Assembly: GCF_008364625.2 (NCBI RefSeq)
Contig: NZ_CP126604.1
Coordinates: 1,550,001-1,614,000 of the forward strand
Length of the DNA stretch: 64,000 nucleotides
Source: Enterobacter dykesii
Lineage (GTDB): Bacteria > Pseudomonadota > Gammaproteobacteria > Enterobacterales > Enterobacteriaceae
Reading direction: 5' to 3'
The stretch's first letter is position 1; each line of letters opens with the position of its first letter. The position numbers and the translations under genes were made by a program. The notes below the pieces were generated by a model. That model ran no database searches and was not told the DNA's origin. It saw only the letters and a program-made list of their open reading frames with translations. Shown here piece by piece: positions 26,617 through 34,951 of this stretch.

Positions 26617-26632
26617 TGGCGTGGTTTGTGCA
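26617..26632 (+). promoter_or_regulatory. Putative sigma-54 promoter of hpxQT
   Basis: TGGCGT, five bases, GTGCA; the invariant GG and GC have the required spacing though two outer bases differ from consensus. It ends 32 bases before the hpxQ ATG. Confidence 0.5.
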
Positions 26633-26664
26633 ACAGCCCGGAGGAAGACAATAAAGGAGACACT

Positions 26665-27165
26665 ATGATCGCACTGCACGACTTCAATCATCTTCCCCAC
26701 GAAAAGGCGTTAGCGCTGATTCACCCCTGCGTGGCGCTCCCCGGCTGGGCCGATGCGCTGGCGCTGGGGCGGCCATACGACAGCCGGGACAAATTGTTCA
26801 GTACGGCAAACGCGCTGACGCAAAACTGGGACGAAGCGGCGCTGGCGCAGGCCCTGAGCGCCCATCCGCGTATCGGGGAAAAACCTGCAGGTTCACAGGC
26901 GGAGGCGGCGCTGTCGCGCCAGGAGCAGGGTGCGGTGAACGATCGCGATGCTGCCCTTGCCCGGGCGCTGCGCGAAGGCAATGCCCGCTACGAGGCCCGC
27001 TTCGGACGCGTGTTTCTGATCCGCGCGAAGGGCCGCAGCGGCGAGGAGATTTTACAGGCGCTGCACGCGCGGCTGGAGAACAGCGACGCGCAGGAAATCC
27101 GTGCCGCGCTGGAACAGCTACGGGAAATTACGCTGCTACGGCTGGAAGGAGTTATTAGCGAATGA
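26665..27165 (+). CDS. hpxQ: HpxQ, OHCU decarboxylase
   Basis: A 166-residue 2-oxo-4-hydroxy-4-carboxy-5-ureidoimidazoline decarboxylase (UraD family). It removes CO2 from OHCU to give (S)-allantoin. The catalytic region SAHPRIGEKP with its conserved His is present, as are FIR/FLIRAKGRSGEEIL and the C-terminal helix EIRAALEQLREI. AAAGGAG precedes the ATG at 26665, so I rejected the longer frame from 26575. It overlaps hpxT by ATGA. Confidence 0.93.
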   Translation: MIALHDFNHLPHEKALALIHPCVALPGWADALALGRPYDSRDKLFSTANALTQNWDEAALAQALSAHPRIGEKPAGSQAEAALSRQEQGAVNDRDAALARALREGNARYEARFGRVFLIRAKGRSGEEILQALHARLENSDAQEIRAALEQLREITLLRLEGVISE

Positions 27166-27485
27166 GCACACTTAGCACCCATATTCTCGATATTTCGACG
27201 GGCAAACCCGCAGAGGGCGTGACGGTTCATCTGCAACAGGACGGGAACACGCTGGCCACAGGCGTGACCAACGCCCAGGGGCGCATCGCCGCGTTCATTC
27301 CCTCTCTGCCCGCAGGCAGTTACCGGCTGGTGGCGGAGATCGGCGAATGGTTTAGCGAAACCGGTCGCGACACGCTATACCCCTGCGCGCAAATTGATTT
27401 TGTGACGGGAGAAACGGCAGACGAGCATTTCCACCTGCCGTTTGTGATTGCGCCCGGCGGGTGGTCAACCTACCGGGGAAGTTGA
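27162..27485 (+). CDS. hpxT: HpxT, 5-hydroxyisourate hydrolase
   Basis: A 107-residue transthyretin-like protein that hydrolyses 5-hydroxyisourate to OHCU. The N-terminal STHILDISTGKPAEGV with catalytic His and the C-terminal tetrapeptide YRGS are diagnostic. No signal peptide, so cytoplasmic. Its last 21 bases overlap the 3' end of the convergent guaD. Confidence 0.95.
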   Translation: MSTLSTHILDISTGKPAEGVTVHLQQDGNTLATGVTNAQGRIAAFIPSLPAGSYRLVAEIGEWFSETGRDTLYPCAQIDFVTGETADEHFHLPFVIAPGGWSTYRGS

Positions 27486-28784
27486 CCACACCCGCTCGCC
27501 GTTGACCCAGGTCTCGCTGATGTTGCGCTCGTCGCCGAGGGTCATCAGCACAAAAAGCTGCTCGTAGATATCCTGGCAGCGGCGATTGCGCAGGCGCTGC
27601 AGCGGCGTCACGTCAGGGTCGATCACCACGAAATCCGCCTCTTTGCCGGGCGCGAAGTTGCCAATCTTATCGTCCAGCCGAAGGGCGTGCGCGCCGCCCA
27701 GCGTGGCGTGGTAAAAGGCCTCGCTGGCGCGCAGGCGGTAGCTCTGAAGCTGGCCGACCTTGTAGGCTTCCCCCAGGGTGCGCAGCATGCTGAAGGTGGT
27801 ACCCGCGCCGACGTCGGTGCCGATGCCCATTCGCACCCTGTGCTGCCAGCAGGCGGGCAGGCGAAACAGCCCGCTGCCGAGAAACAGGTTAGAGGTAGGG
27901 CAAAACGCCACCGCCGAACCGGTGTCATGCAGGCACTGCCACTCGCTGTGGTGAAGATGAATCGCGTGGGCAAATACGCTGCGCTCTCCGGTCAGGCCGT
28001 AGTGGTGATACACGTCCAGATAGCGCTCGTGCTCCGGCCAGAGGTCGCTCACCCAGGCCACTTCGTTGGGGTTTTCGCTCAGGTGGGTCTGCATCCAGGT
28101 ATCCGGAAACTCCTCTCTGAGCAGGCTGACCGCCGCAAGCAGCTCGGGGGATGACGTCGGGGCAAAGCGCGGGGTAATGGCGTAGCCAAGGCGTCCCCGA
28201 TGGTGCCAGCGCTGGATCAGCTCCCGCGTCTGCCGGTAGCTCTGCTTCGCGTCTTCGCTCAGGTAGTCCGGCGTGTGTCTGTCCATCATCACCTTTCCGG
28301 CGATCAGGCGCATGTTCAGGCGCAGGGCTTCGGTAAACAGCGCCTCGACCGATTCCGGATGCAGCGTACAAAACACCAGCGCGGTGGTGGTGCCGTTGCT
28401 CACCAGCTGGCTAATGAAAAATTCGGCGATCTCTTTCGCGTAGGTTTCATCGGAAAACTGGCTCTCCACCGGGAAGGTGTAGGTGGTCAGCCACTCCAGC
28501 AGCTGCTCGCCAAAAGCCCCGATCATCTCCGTTTGCGGATAATGGACGTGGGTATCGACAAAACCGGGCAGCAGCAGCCTGCCGCGCAGGTCGGTGTAGC
28601 CCTTGTGGGGGTCGAGATACTGCTCGCCCTCCTGCCACGGCATCTGCGCCAGAATTTTTCCGTTCTGTATAAACAGCACCCCGTCCTCAAGATAGCGCGC
28701 GTGTTGGGCAATCGCGTCTGCGCTGTCGCAGACCCGGGCAATATCAAAAAATGCGCCGCGGATTGCTGTCTGATAATCCATCAT
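27465..28784 (-). CDS. guaD: Guanine deaminase GuaD
   Basis: A 439-residue amidohydrolase-superfamily enzyme, the same length as E. coli GuaD and similar throughout. Zinc ligands lie in GFVDTHVHYPQTE, QTHLSEN, HAIHLHHSEW and GIGTDVGAGTTF. It converts guanine to xanthine, feeding HpxDE. The two tandem ATGs (28784, 28781) are equivalent; E. coli GuaD also begins Met-Met. A near-perfect sigma-54 promoter lies 42 bases upstream, consistent with NtrC control described for the Klebsiella gene. Confidence 0.94.
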   Translation of the reverse strand: MMDYQTAIRGAFFDIARVCDSADAIAQHARYLEDGVLFIQNGKILAQMPWQEGEQYLDPHKGYTDLRGRLLLPGFVDTHVHYPQTEMIGAFGEQLLEWLTTYTFPVESQFSDETYAKEIAEFFISQLVSNGTTTALVFCTLHPESVEALFTEALRLNMRLIAGKVMMDRHTPDYLSEDAKQSYRQTRELIQRWHHRGRLGYAITPRFAPTSSPELLAAVSLLREEFPDTWMQTHLSENPNEVAWVSDLWPEHERYLDVYHHYGLTGERSVFAHAIHLHHSEWQCLHDTGSAVAFCPTSNLFLGSGLFRLPACWQHRVRMGIGTDVGAGTTFSMLRTLGEAYKVGQLQSYRLRASEAFYHATLGGAHALRLDDKIGNFAPGKEADFVVIDPDVTPLQRLRNRRCQDIYEQLFVLMTLGDERNISETWVNGERVWSTSPVG

Positions 28785-28825
28785 GGTTCCTGCCTTAGTG
28801 TTTGCGTAGCGGGGTGATAAGGCGC

Positions 28826-28841
28826 AGCAAGAACGGTGCCA
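28826..28841 (-). promoter_or_regulatory. Sigma-54 promoter of guaD
   Basis: On the minus strand TGGCAC, five bases, TTGCT: a perfect match to the -24/-12 consensus, 42 bases upstream of the guaD start. Confidence 0.8.
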
Positions 28842-28849
28842 GAATGAAC

Positions 28850-28872
28850 GGGCCGCAGATAGGCTGCGGCCC
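28850..28872. repeat. Perfect inverted repeat between hpxC and guaD
   Basis: GGGCCGCAG (28850-28858) and CTGCGGCCC (28864-28872) with a five-base loop. It follows the hpxC stop on the transcribed strand but has no T-run, so it may be a weak terminator or an RNA-stabilising hairpin. Confidence 0.6.
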
Positions 28873-28881
28873 GAGGAGGGG

Positions 28882-30378
28882 TTACTCTTTTTGCGTTGCC
28901 ACGCGGGAGCTGAACGACGTCGCGCCCGCCGTCTCGCGATCTTCCCGCGCCAGCCAGCGGTAGGTCACGCCGCCAAGGAAGACGCCGATGAACCAGCTGA
29001 AGTTCGCCACCTCATGCAGGGCCGGGATGAAGCTAATCACCAGGCCCACGGCAACGGACGGGATCAGCGCGCCAATGGCTTTCGGGTTGAAGCCGTTGCG
29101 GTACCAGTATTTGCCCTTTGGCGTGTCGTCGAACAGATCGTCAACCGACACCTTGCCGCGCTTAATCAGGTAGAAGTCGGCAATCAGAATGCCGAACAGC
29201 GGGCCGATAAACGCCCCGAGCACGTCGAGAGTGTAGTGGATAAGCTCCGGCGAGTTGAACAGGTTCCACGGGGTTAACAGAATAGAGCCGACGGCGGCAA
29301 TCATTCCCCCGGTGCGGAAGCTGATTTTCTGCGGCGAGCAGTTAGAGAAATCAAACGCCGGGGAGACGAAGTTCGCGACGATGTTGATCCCGATGGTAGC
29401 GGTGATCATCGTCAGCAGGCCAATCGCCACGGCCAGATCGTTGCCCACGCGGCTGACGGTTTCGATCGGGTCGGTGATCATGCGGCCAAACAGCGACTGG
29501 GTGCCGGAGACAATCACCACGGTGACGATGGAGAACAGCAGGAAGTTAAACGGCAGCCCCCAGCGGTTGCCGCGGCGGATCTCGCCCATGCTTTTGCCGT
29601 AGCGGGAGAAATCGCCAAAGTTGAGCAGCGGGCCGGAGAAGTAAGATACCACCAGCGCGGTCGCGGTAATCATCTGCCAGGTCTGCTCGCCCGCGCTCAG
29701 GGATTTGCTGGCGAGGGTGAAGGAGATCCCGTCAAAGCCGGTCTTGTATACAATCCAGCCTGCAAGGGCCAGCATCACCACGTAGACCGCCGGACCGGCG
29801 ATATCAATAAAGCGCTTGATGGCGCTCATGCCGTGCCAGAAAACCATCGCCTGCAGTACCCACATAATGGCAAAGCAGATCCAGCCGAGATGCGACAGGC
29901 CCAGGAATGCGCCGGTAGTGAGCGAAGAGAGCGACGGCCAGAACTTCAGCGCCACCAGCATCAGGGCGTTGGCGGCCAGATAGGTCTGAATGCCGTACCA
30001 CGCGAAGGCAATCAGCCCGCGGATCACCGCCGGAATATTGGCTCCAAACACGCCAAACGCCTGACGGCTGATCACCGCGTAGGGCACGCCCGCCATCTGG
30101 CTCGGTTTGGCCACCAGGTTGGCGCACAGCTGCACGATGCAAATCCCCACCAGCAGGCAGAGCAGCACCTGCCAGCTTGCCAGCCCGAGCGTAAAGAAGC
30201 TCGCGGCGACAACATAACCCCCCATGCTGTGTACGTCCGACATCCAGAAAGAAAAGATGTTGTACCAGCTCCAGTTCTGGTCACGCGTCGGTGCCAGATC
30301 CTCATTGCAAAGACGTGGGCTGTAAACCGCACCGGAATCAGCGGCCGTACCCTGCTGCGCGTTTTGACTGTTTGGCAT
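28882..30378 (-). CDS. hpxC: HpxC, NCS1-family purine-related permease
   Basis: A 498-residue membrane protein of the nucleobase:cation symporter-1 family with about twelve hydrophobic segments. NEDLAPTRDQNWSWYNIFSFWMSD near the N-terminus (in two parts: NEDLAPT and WSWYNIFSFWMSD) is the NCS1 signature. It likely imports allantoin or a purine/hydantoin. Position between guaD and hpxSAB equals that of hpxC in the Klebsiella guaD-hpxC-hpxSAB cluster; I use the symbol on that basis. Confidence 0.8.
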   Translation of the reverse strand: MPNSQNAQQGTAADSGAVYSPRLCNEDLAPTRDQNWSWYNIFSFWMSDVHSMGGYVVAASFFTLGLASWQVLLCLLVGICIVQLCANLVAKPSQMAGVPYAVISRQAFGVFGANIPAVIRGLIAFAWYGIQTYLAANALMLVALKFWPSLSSLTTGAFLGLSHLGWICFAIMWVLQAMVFWHGMSAIKRFIDIAGPAVYVVMLALAGWIVYKTGFDGISFTLASKSLSAGEQTWQMITATALVVSYFSGPLLNFGDFSRYGKSMGEIRRGNRWGLPFNFLLFSIVTVVIVSGTQSLFGRMITDPIETVSRVGNDLAVAIGLLTMITATIGINIVANFVSPAFDFSNCSPQKISFRTGGMIAAVGSILLTPWNLFNSPELIHYTLDVLGAFIGPLFGILIADFYLIKRGKVSVDDLFDDTPKGKYWYRNGFNPKAIGALIPSVAVGLVISFIPALHEVANFSWFIGVFLGGVTYRWLAREDRETAGATSFSSRVATQKE

Positions 30379-30457
30379 GAAACCTGCTCCTGTGAATGAA
30401 AACCCGTTGAGTGGGAGTGCAAACGGTGTTGCAGGATCCAGGCCAAAATAATAAATC

Positions 30458-30490
30458 TTGTATGCAATATTTTATTTTTATGTATACGAT
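30458..30490. promoter_or_regulatory. Tandem HpxS-like boxes with a NAC-like site between them
   Basis: TTGTATGCAAT (30458-30468) and ATGTATACGAT (30480-30490) agree at 8 of 11 positions and are 22 bases apart, two helical turns. Between and partly overlapping lies ATA-N9-TAT (30467-30481), the NAC consensus. In K. pneumoniae the GntR regulator HpxS binds tandem sites S1/S2 and NAC binds between them at this same promoter. Confidence 0.65.
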
Positions 30491-30522
30491 TCGATAACGA
30501 AGAGTAAAAGACGGAGTGGTGA

Positions 30523-31239
30523 ATGAACAACATAAACGCCCTGCAGACCGCGCCAGACCTGCATGACAAAGACGAATCGATCTTTCTGGCGCTGATGACC
30601 GCGATTGTCGAACATCAGCTGCTGCCGGGGAGCAAACTGCCGGAGGAGGCGCTGGCCGAGGTGTTTGGGGTAAGCCGCACGGGCATCCGCAAGGTGCTTC
30701 AACGACTCGCCGCTGTGCAAATGGTCACCTTAACGCCCAAGCGTGGTGCACACGTTGCCAGCCCGACGGTGGAAGAGGCGCAGCACATCTTCCGCACCCG
30801 CGCCCTGCTGGAGGTCGCCAACCTGCCGGACGTGCTGGCCCGCTGCCAGCCGCCGCACCTTGCCGCGCTGGACGCCATCATTCGCCAGGAGCAGCAGGCG
30901 CACGAGGCCTACGACGGCCCGGCGGCGATTCGCCACTCCGCCAATTTCCACATTCAGCTGCAGGCCATCTCCGGCAACCAGGTGCTGACGGAGATGGTGA
31001 CCGGCCTGAGCCAGCGCTCCTCGCTGGTGATTGCCACCTGGGGCGCGCCGTGGCGTCAGGGGTGCCGCTGCAACGATCACGAACAGCTGGTGGATCTGCT
31101 GCGCCAGAAGGCGCTCCAGCCGCTAAGTGATGCCTTAATGCACCATTTTGAACATATCGTCGCCAGCCTCTGCTTCGAGCGTGCGGGCGAGTGCCTGCCT
31201 GATTTTGCCCGGCTGTTTGCCGGCCACAAGGAGTCGTAA
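30523..31239 (+). CDS. hpxS: HpxS, GntR-family regulator of allantoin genes
   Basis: A 238-residue GntR/FCD-subfamily regulator. Winged-helix HTH at residues about 25-85 (LPEEALAEVFGVSRTGIRKVLQRL) and an all-helical FCD ligand domain with metal-ligand-like His residues (for example ANFHIQL). In Klebsiella HpxS controls hpxSAB in response to allantoin. It is first in hpxSAB and shares TAATG with hpxA. Confidence 0.88.
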   Translation: MNNINALQTAPDLHDKDESIFLALMTAIVEHQLLPGSKLPEEALAEVFGVSRTGIRKVLQRLAAVQMVTLTPKRGAHVASPTVEEAQHIFRTRALLEVANLPDVLARCQPPHLAALDAIIRQEQQAHEAYDGPAAIRHSANFHIQLQAISGNQVLTEMVTGLSQRSSLVIATWGAPWRQGCRCNDHEQLVDLLRQKALQPLSDALMHHFEHIVASLCFERAGECLPDFARLFAGHKES

Positions 31240-31979
31240 TGTCTGTCTGTATACAAGTGATCAACCCCAACACCAGCCTCGCCATGACGGAAACCATCGG
31301 CGCGGCGGCCCGCGCGGTGGCGGCGCCGGGGACGGAGATCCTCGCGGTCTGCCCGAGCGCGGGCGTGCCGTCTATAGAGGGCCACTTTGATGAAGCCATC
31401 GCCGCCGTCGGCGTCCTCGAACAAATCAAAAAAGGCAGAGAGCAGGGCGTGGACGGTCACGTGATTGCCTGCTTTGGCGATCCGGGCCTGCTGGCGGCGC
31501 GCGAGCTGGCGCAGGGGCCGGTGGTCGGCATCGCCGAAGCCGCCATGCATATGGCGACGCTGGTGGCGACGCGCTTTTCGGTGGTGACCACGCTGCCGCG
31601 CACGCTGATTATTGCCCGCCATCTGCTGCACCAGTATGGCTTTCACGATCGCTGCGCGGCGCTGCACGCTATCGATCTCCCGGTGCTGGCGCTGGAGGAC
31701 GGCAGCGGTCTGGCGCAGGAGAAGGTGCGCGCGCGCTGTATACAGGCGCTGAAAGAGGACGGCTGCGGCGCCATCGTGCTGGGCTGCGGCGGCATGGCGA
31801 CCCTAGCGCAGGAGCTGACCCTCGAGCTGCGCGTGCCGGTCATCGACGGCGTCAGCGCGGCGGTGAAGATGGTGGAATCGCTGGTGGCGCTGGGGCTGTC
31901 GACCAGCAAGCACGGGGATCTGGCTTTCCCGGAGAAAAAAGCGTTAAGCGGACATTTTCAGGCACTGAATCCATTTTAA
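31239..31979 (+). CDS. hpxA: HpxA, allantoin racemase
   Basis: A 246-residue Asp/Glu/hydantoin racemase-family enzyme. NPNTSLAMTETIG near the N-terminus and the two active-site Cys in VIACFGDPG and VLGCGGMA fit the family (two Cys acting as acid and base). It interconverts allantoin enantiomers so that HpxB can act on all of it. One-base overlap with hpxS (TAATG) indicates coupling. Confidence 0.9.
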   Translation: MSVCIQVINPNTSLAMTETIGAAARAVAAPGTEILAVCPSAGVPSIEGHFDEAIAAVGVLEQIKKGREQGVDGHVIACFGDPGLLAARELAQGPVVGIAEAAMHMATLVATRFSVVTTLPRTLIIARHLLHQYGFHDRCAALHAIDLPVLALEDGSGLAQEKVRARCIQALKEDGCGAIVLGCGGMATLAQELTLELRVPVIDGVSAAVKMVESLVALGLSTSKHGDLAFPEKKALSGHFQALNPF

Positions 31980-31994
31980 TTTTTGGGGGTGGCA

Positions 31995-32927
31995 ATGGGG
32001 CTTTTTGAACAGAATTACCCGCGGGATCTGCGCGGCTACGCGGGCAACCCGCCGCACGCGCGGTGGCCGAATCAGGCGCGCGTCGCCGTACAGTTTGTGC
32101 TCAATTATGAGGAAGGGGCGGAAAACCACGTTCTGCACGGCGATGCTGGATCCGAGCAGTTCCTCTCGGACATTATCGGCGCGGCCAGTTACCCGGATAA
32201 GCACATGTCGATGGACTCCCTCTACGAATACGGCAGCCGCGCCGGGTTCTGGCGGATCCACAATGAATTTCAAAAGCGCGGCCTGCCGCTGACGGTGTTT
32301 GGCGTGGCGATGGCGCTGGCGCGTCACCCTGAGATCGTCGAGGCAATCAAGGGAGCGGATTACGACGTAGTCAGCCACGGCTGGCGCTGGATCCACTACC
32401 AGAGCATGAATATCAGCCAGGAGCGCGAACACCTGCACAAGGCGGTGCACGTGTTGACCGACATGTTCGGCAAGCCGCCAACGGGCTGGTACACCGGGCG
32501 CGACAGCCCCAACACGCGCCAGCTGGTGGTAGAGCACGGCGGCTTCGACTACGACAGCGACTACTACGGCGACGATCTGCCCTTCTGGACGGAAGTGGCC
32601 TGCAGCGACGGCTCCCGCAAGCCGCACCTGATCGTGCCGTATACGCTGGATGCGAACGACATGCGCTTCGCCACCGCGCAGGGGTTTAACACCGCCGAGC
32701 AGTTTTACACCTATCTGAAGGACAGTTTTGACGTGCTGTACGAAGAGGGGGACAGCGCGCCGAAGATGATGTCCATCGGCATGCACTGCCGCCTGCTGGG
32801 GCGGCCGGGGCGTTTTCGCGCGCTGCAGCGTTTCCTGGATTATGTGCAGCAGCACGAGCGGGTGTGGGTCTGTACCCGCCAGCAGATTTCCGACCACTGG
32901 CGGGAGGTGCATCCGTTTCAGAAATAA
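31995..32927 (+). CDS. hpxB: HpxB, allantoinase (PuuE type)
   Basis: A 310-residue polysaccharide-deacetylase-fold allantoinase, unrelated to the metal-dependent amidohydrolase AllB. NYPRDLRGYAGNPPHARWP, VVSHGWRWIHY and WYTGRDSPNTRQLV are typical PuuE segments. It hydrolyses allantoin to allantoate, the substrate of HpxK. The in-frame TTG at 31983 is possible but the ATG at 31995 with GGGGGTGG before it is more likely. Confidence 0.92.
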   Translation: MGLFEQNYPRDLRGYAGNPPHARWPNQARVAVQFVLNYEEGAENHVLHGDAGSEQFLSDIIGAASYPDKHMSMDSLYEYGSRAGFWRIHNEFQKRGLPLTVFGVAMALARHPEIVEAIKGADYDVVSHGWRWIHYQSMNISQEREHLHKAVHVLTDMFGKPPTGWYTGRDSPNTRQLVVEHGGFDYDSDYYGDDLPFWTEVACSDGSRKPHLIVPYTLDANDMRFATAQGFNTAEQFYTYLKDSFDVLYEEGDSAPKMMSIGMHCRLLGRPGRFRALQRFLDYVQQHERVWVCTRQQISDHWREVHPFQK

Positions 32928-32940
32928 CTGAGCCGTGTTT

Positions 32941-32974
32941 TGCCGGGTGGCGGCTGCGCCTTACCCGGCCTACG
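32941..32974. repeat. REP-like palindromic element
   Basis: TGCCGGGTGGCGGCTGCGCC, then TTACCCGGCCTACG: the form of an enterobacterial REP unit, placed between the convergent ends of hpxB and hpxZ. Such units often stabilise upstream mRNA. Confidence 0.75.
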
Positions 32975-32975
32975 A

Positions 32976-33362
32976 CTACGACATCAAACTCACCTGCGCC
33001 GCCACGATCCGCCACCCGTAGGCAAACCGCACCCACGTCTGCTGCTGGCGGCCAATGCGTTCCGTGCTCTCGCGGGTAAACTCGGTGCTGCACACCGCGT
33101 AATCCTCACCGAAGGTGGTAATCACGGTATGGCGCAGCGTCCGCTGCAGCCCGGAGGCGGGGCGCGCGGCGCGGAAGGCGCGGATTTCATCAATCCCATA
33201 CAGGTTTTCACCCGCCCCCAGACGCACCGTATTTTTGTCGTGCCAGAACAGCTCGTCCAGCACCGCAACGTTGTTGCTCACCAGCGCGTCTTCATAGCGG
33301 TAAAACGCGGCGGTCACCTCGGCAACCACCCACGGGAGGTTAATGTCATCATGATTCATCAT
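32976..33362 (-). CDS. hpxZ: HpxZ, AtzH-like (DUF3225) protein
   Basis: A 128-residue SnoaL/NTF2-like protein of the DUF3225 group (NHDDINLPWVVAEVTAAF, LFWHDKNTVRLG, TWVRFAYGWRIVAAQVSLM). AtzH, the homologue in cyanuric-acid degraders, is linked to amide hydrolysis of small carboxylated ureas. Last gene of hpxWXYZ, overlapping hpxY by ATGA. Its role in purine breakdown is not established by sequence. Confidence 0.83.
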   Translation of the reverse strand: MMNHDDINLPWVVAEVTAAFYRYEDALVSNNVAVLDELFWHDKNTVRLGAGENLYGIDEIRAFRAARPASGLQRTLRHTVITTFGEDYAVCSTEFTRESTERIGRQQQTWVRFAYGWRIVAAQVSLMS

Positions 33363-34756
33363 GCGGCCACCTCCGCCGGGCGGGCATCGGTGATGCCGCT
33401 CTCTTCCAGCACGCGCGCAACGCGCAGGCAGGCCTGCTCGTTAAACGGCGCGGCAATCAGCTGCAGGCCAATCGGCGCACCCTGCGCGGTGCGCAGCGGA
33501 ACGGTGGTCACGGGCAGGCCCAGAAATGATATCGGCTGGGTCAGCATCCCCATGCTGGCGCGGATGGGGAGCGGCTGACCGTTAATCTCCATGGTCTGCT
33601 CACCCGCGAGCGTCGCGCTACGCGGCGTTGCCGGGGCGATCAGCACGTCGGCCTGCGCGAACAGGGTTTTAAACGCCTGCCGGGCATGCGCGCGAAACCG
33701 CTGGGCCTGAATGTACCAGGCGGAAGGGATCATCGCGCCCGCCAGGAGGCGTTCCCGGGAGTGCGGCTCAAAACGCTCGGGCTCGCGGCGAAGCGCGGGC
33801 AGGTACTGATTTCCCCCTTCGGAGGCACTGATGATAAACGCTGCGGAGCGCGCCAGCTCTGCGTCCGGGAACTTCAGCTCATCCTGCACGTCGAGCGCCT
33901 TCGCCACCCGCGCCACGGCGTCTCTGGCATCCGCGTCGCACCAGGTGGTGAAGTAGCCGCCGAGCACCGCGCAGCGCAGGTCGTCAAGCCCGCGGTCGAG
34001 CAGGGGACGCGTCTGCTCGCGCGAGCTCTCTGCCTGGAAAGCGTCGCTGCTGTCCCGGCCCTGCAGCGCGTCGTACACGGACGCCAGATCGCACACGCGG
34101 CGGGCAAAGGGGCCGATATGATCCAGGCTCGCGACAAACGGATGGCTGCCGGATCGCGACAGGCGGCCAAAGGTGGGCTTCAGGCCGTAGATGCCGCACA
34201 GGGAGGCCGGAACGCGAATCGAGCCGTTGGTGTCGGTGCCGAGCGAAAAGTGCACCAGCCCGGCGGCCACGGCGGCCGCTGAACCGCCGGACGACCCGCC
34301 CGCAATGCGCGCCAGATCGTGCGGGTTACGCGTCGTGCCGTAGTGGCTGTTTTCGGTGGTAAAACCGTAGGCGTAGGCGTCCATGTTCACCATCCCGGTC
34401 AGCAGCCCGCCCGCGCTGCGCAGCTGGCGCACCGCGAAGCTGTCAGCGGCCGCGGCAGGGCGCTGGCTGAACAGCTCTGCCCCGGCGAGGGTGGTGTGGC
34501 CGGCAACGTCGAACAGATTTTTTACCGCGTAGGGCACGCCCGCCAGCGGCGGCAGGGGGCGCTTTTCGCGGCGCAGGGTATCGATGCTCTCGGCTTCGGC
34601 GAGCATGCGTGCTTCCGTCACGGCGGTCCAGGCATTGATCTGCGGGTTAACGCGCGCAATTGCCTCCAGCGTCTGGCGGGCTATCTCCTGGGCGCTCAGC
34701 TCGCCCGCGCCCAGCGCATGCTGGATTGCGCTGATACTCATCTCGTGTGGCCTCAT
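33359..34756 (-). CDS. hpxY: HpxY, AtzE-like amidase
   Basis: A 465-residue amidase-signature enzyme with the full Ser-cisSer-Lys triad: K79 in GVPYAVKNLF, cis-Ser S155 in AGGSSGGSA and nucleophile S179 in TDTNGSIRVPAS. Closest in form to AtzE, which with the small AtzG subunit hydrolyses 1-carboxybiuret. A linear ureide such as oxalurate is a reasonable substrate here but unproved. It overlaps hpxX (ATGA); an ATG five codons later is an alternative start. Confidence 0.87.
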   Translation of the reverse strand: MRPHEMSISAIQHALGAGELSAQEIARQTLEAIARVNPQINAWTAVTEARMLAEAESIDTLRREKRPLPPLAGVPYAVKNLFDVAGHTTLAGAELFSQRPAAAADSFAVRQLRSAGGLLTGMVNMDAYAYGFTTENSHYGTTRNPHDLARIAGGSSGGSAAAVAAGLVHFSLGTDTNGSIRVPASLCGIYGLKPTFGRLSRSGSHPFVASLDHIGPFARRVCDLASVYDALQGRDSSDAFQAESSREQTRPLLDRGLDDLRCAVLGGYFTTWCDADARDAVARVAKALDVQDELKFPDAELARSAAFIISASEGGNQYLPALRREPERFEPHSRERLLAGAMIPSAWYIQAQRFRAHARQAFKTLFAQADVLIAPATPRSATLAGEQTMEINGQPLPIRASMGMLTQPISFLGLPVTTVPLRTAQGAPIGLQLIAAPFNEQACLRVARVLEESGITDARPAEVAA

Positions 34757-34941
34757 GCTTTATACACTCCTGCGATCTCCAGACGGTCGTCGAGCGGCAG
34801 CGCCATCAGCGGGGCGGCCATATTTGCTATACGGCTGAACTGCAGCTGCAGCTCGGCGCGGCGGGCATCGTCCAGCGTCACGCCGAGCACGGACTCCATT
34901 TGCGCCAGATACGCCTGCCAGTCGGGTTGTTGTGTTGTCAT
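34753..34941 (-). CDS. hpxX: HpxX, AtzG-like small subunit (DUF4089)
   Basis: A 62-residue protein (MTTQQPDWQAYLAQMESVLG at the start, LDDRLEIAGVYKA at the end) of the DUF4089/AtzG type. AtzG forms a complex with the amidase AtzE, and HpxX probably does so with HpxY, whose gene overlaps its stop. I use the ATG at 34941; a longer frame to 35052 would run into hpxW. Confidence 0.83.
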   Translation of the reverse strand: MTTQQPDWQAYLAQMESVLGVTLDDARRAELQLQFSRIANMAAPLMALPLDDRLEIAGVYKA

Positions 34942-34951
34942 GGTTTTCTCC

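Noticed and set aside
30430-30450. A possible sigma-54 promoter for hpxC on the minus strand (TGCAAC-N5-TTGCA)
   Set aside because: The invariant GG of the -24 element is GC here, so the match is not good enough.
31983-31994. TTG start for hpxB at 31983
   Set aside because: The ATG at 31995 is preceded by a G-rich ribosome site and gives the usual allantoinase N-terminus and length.
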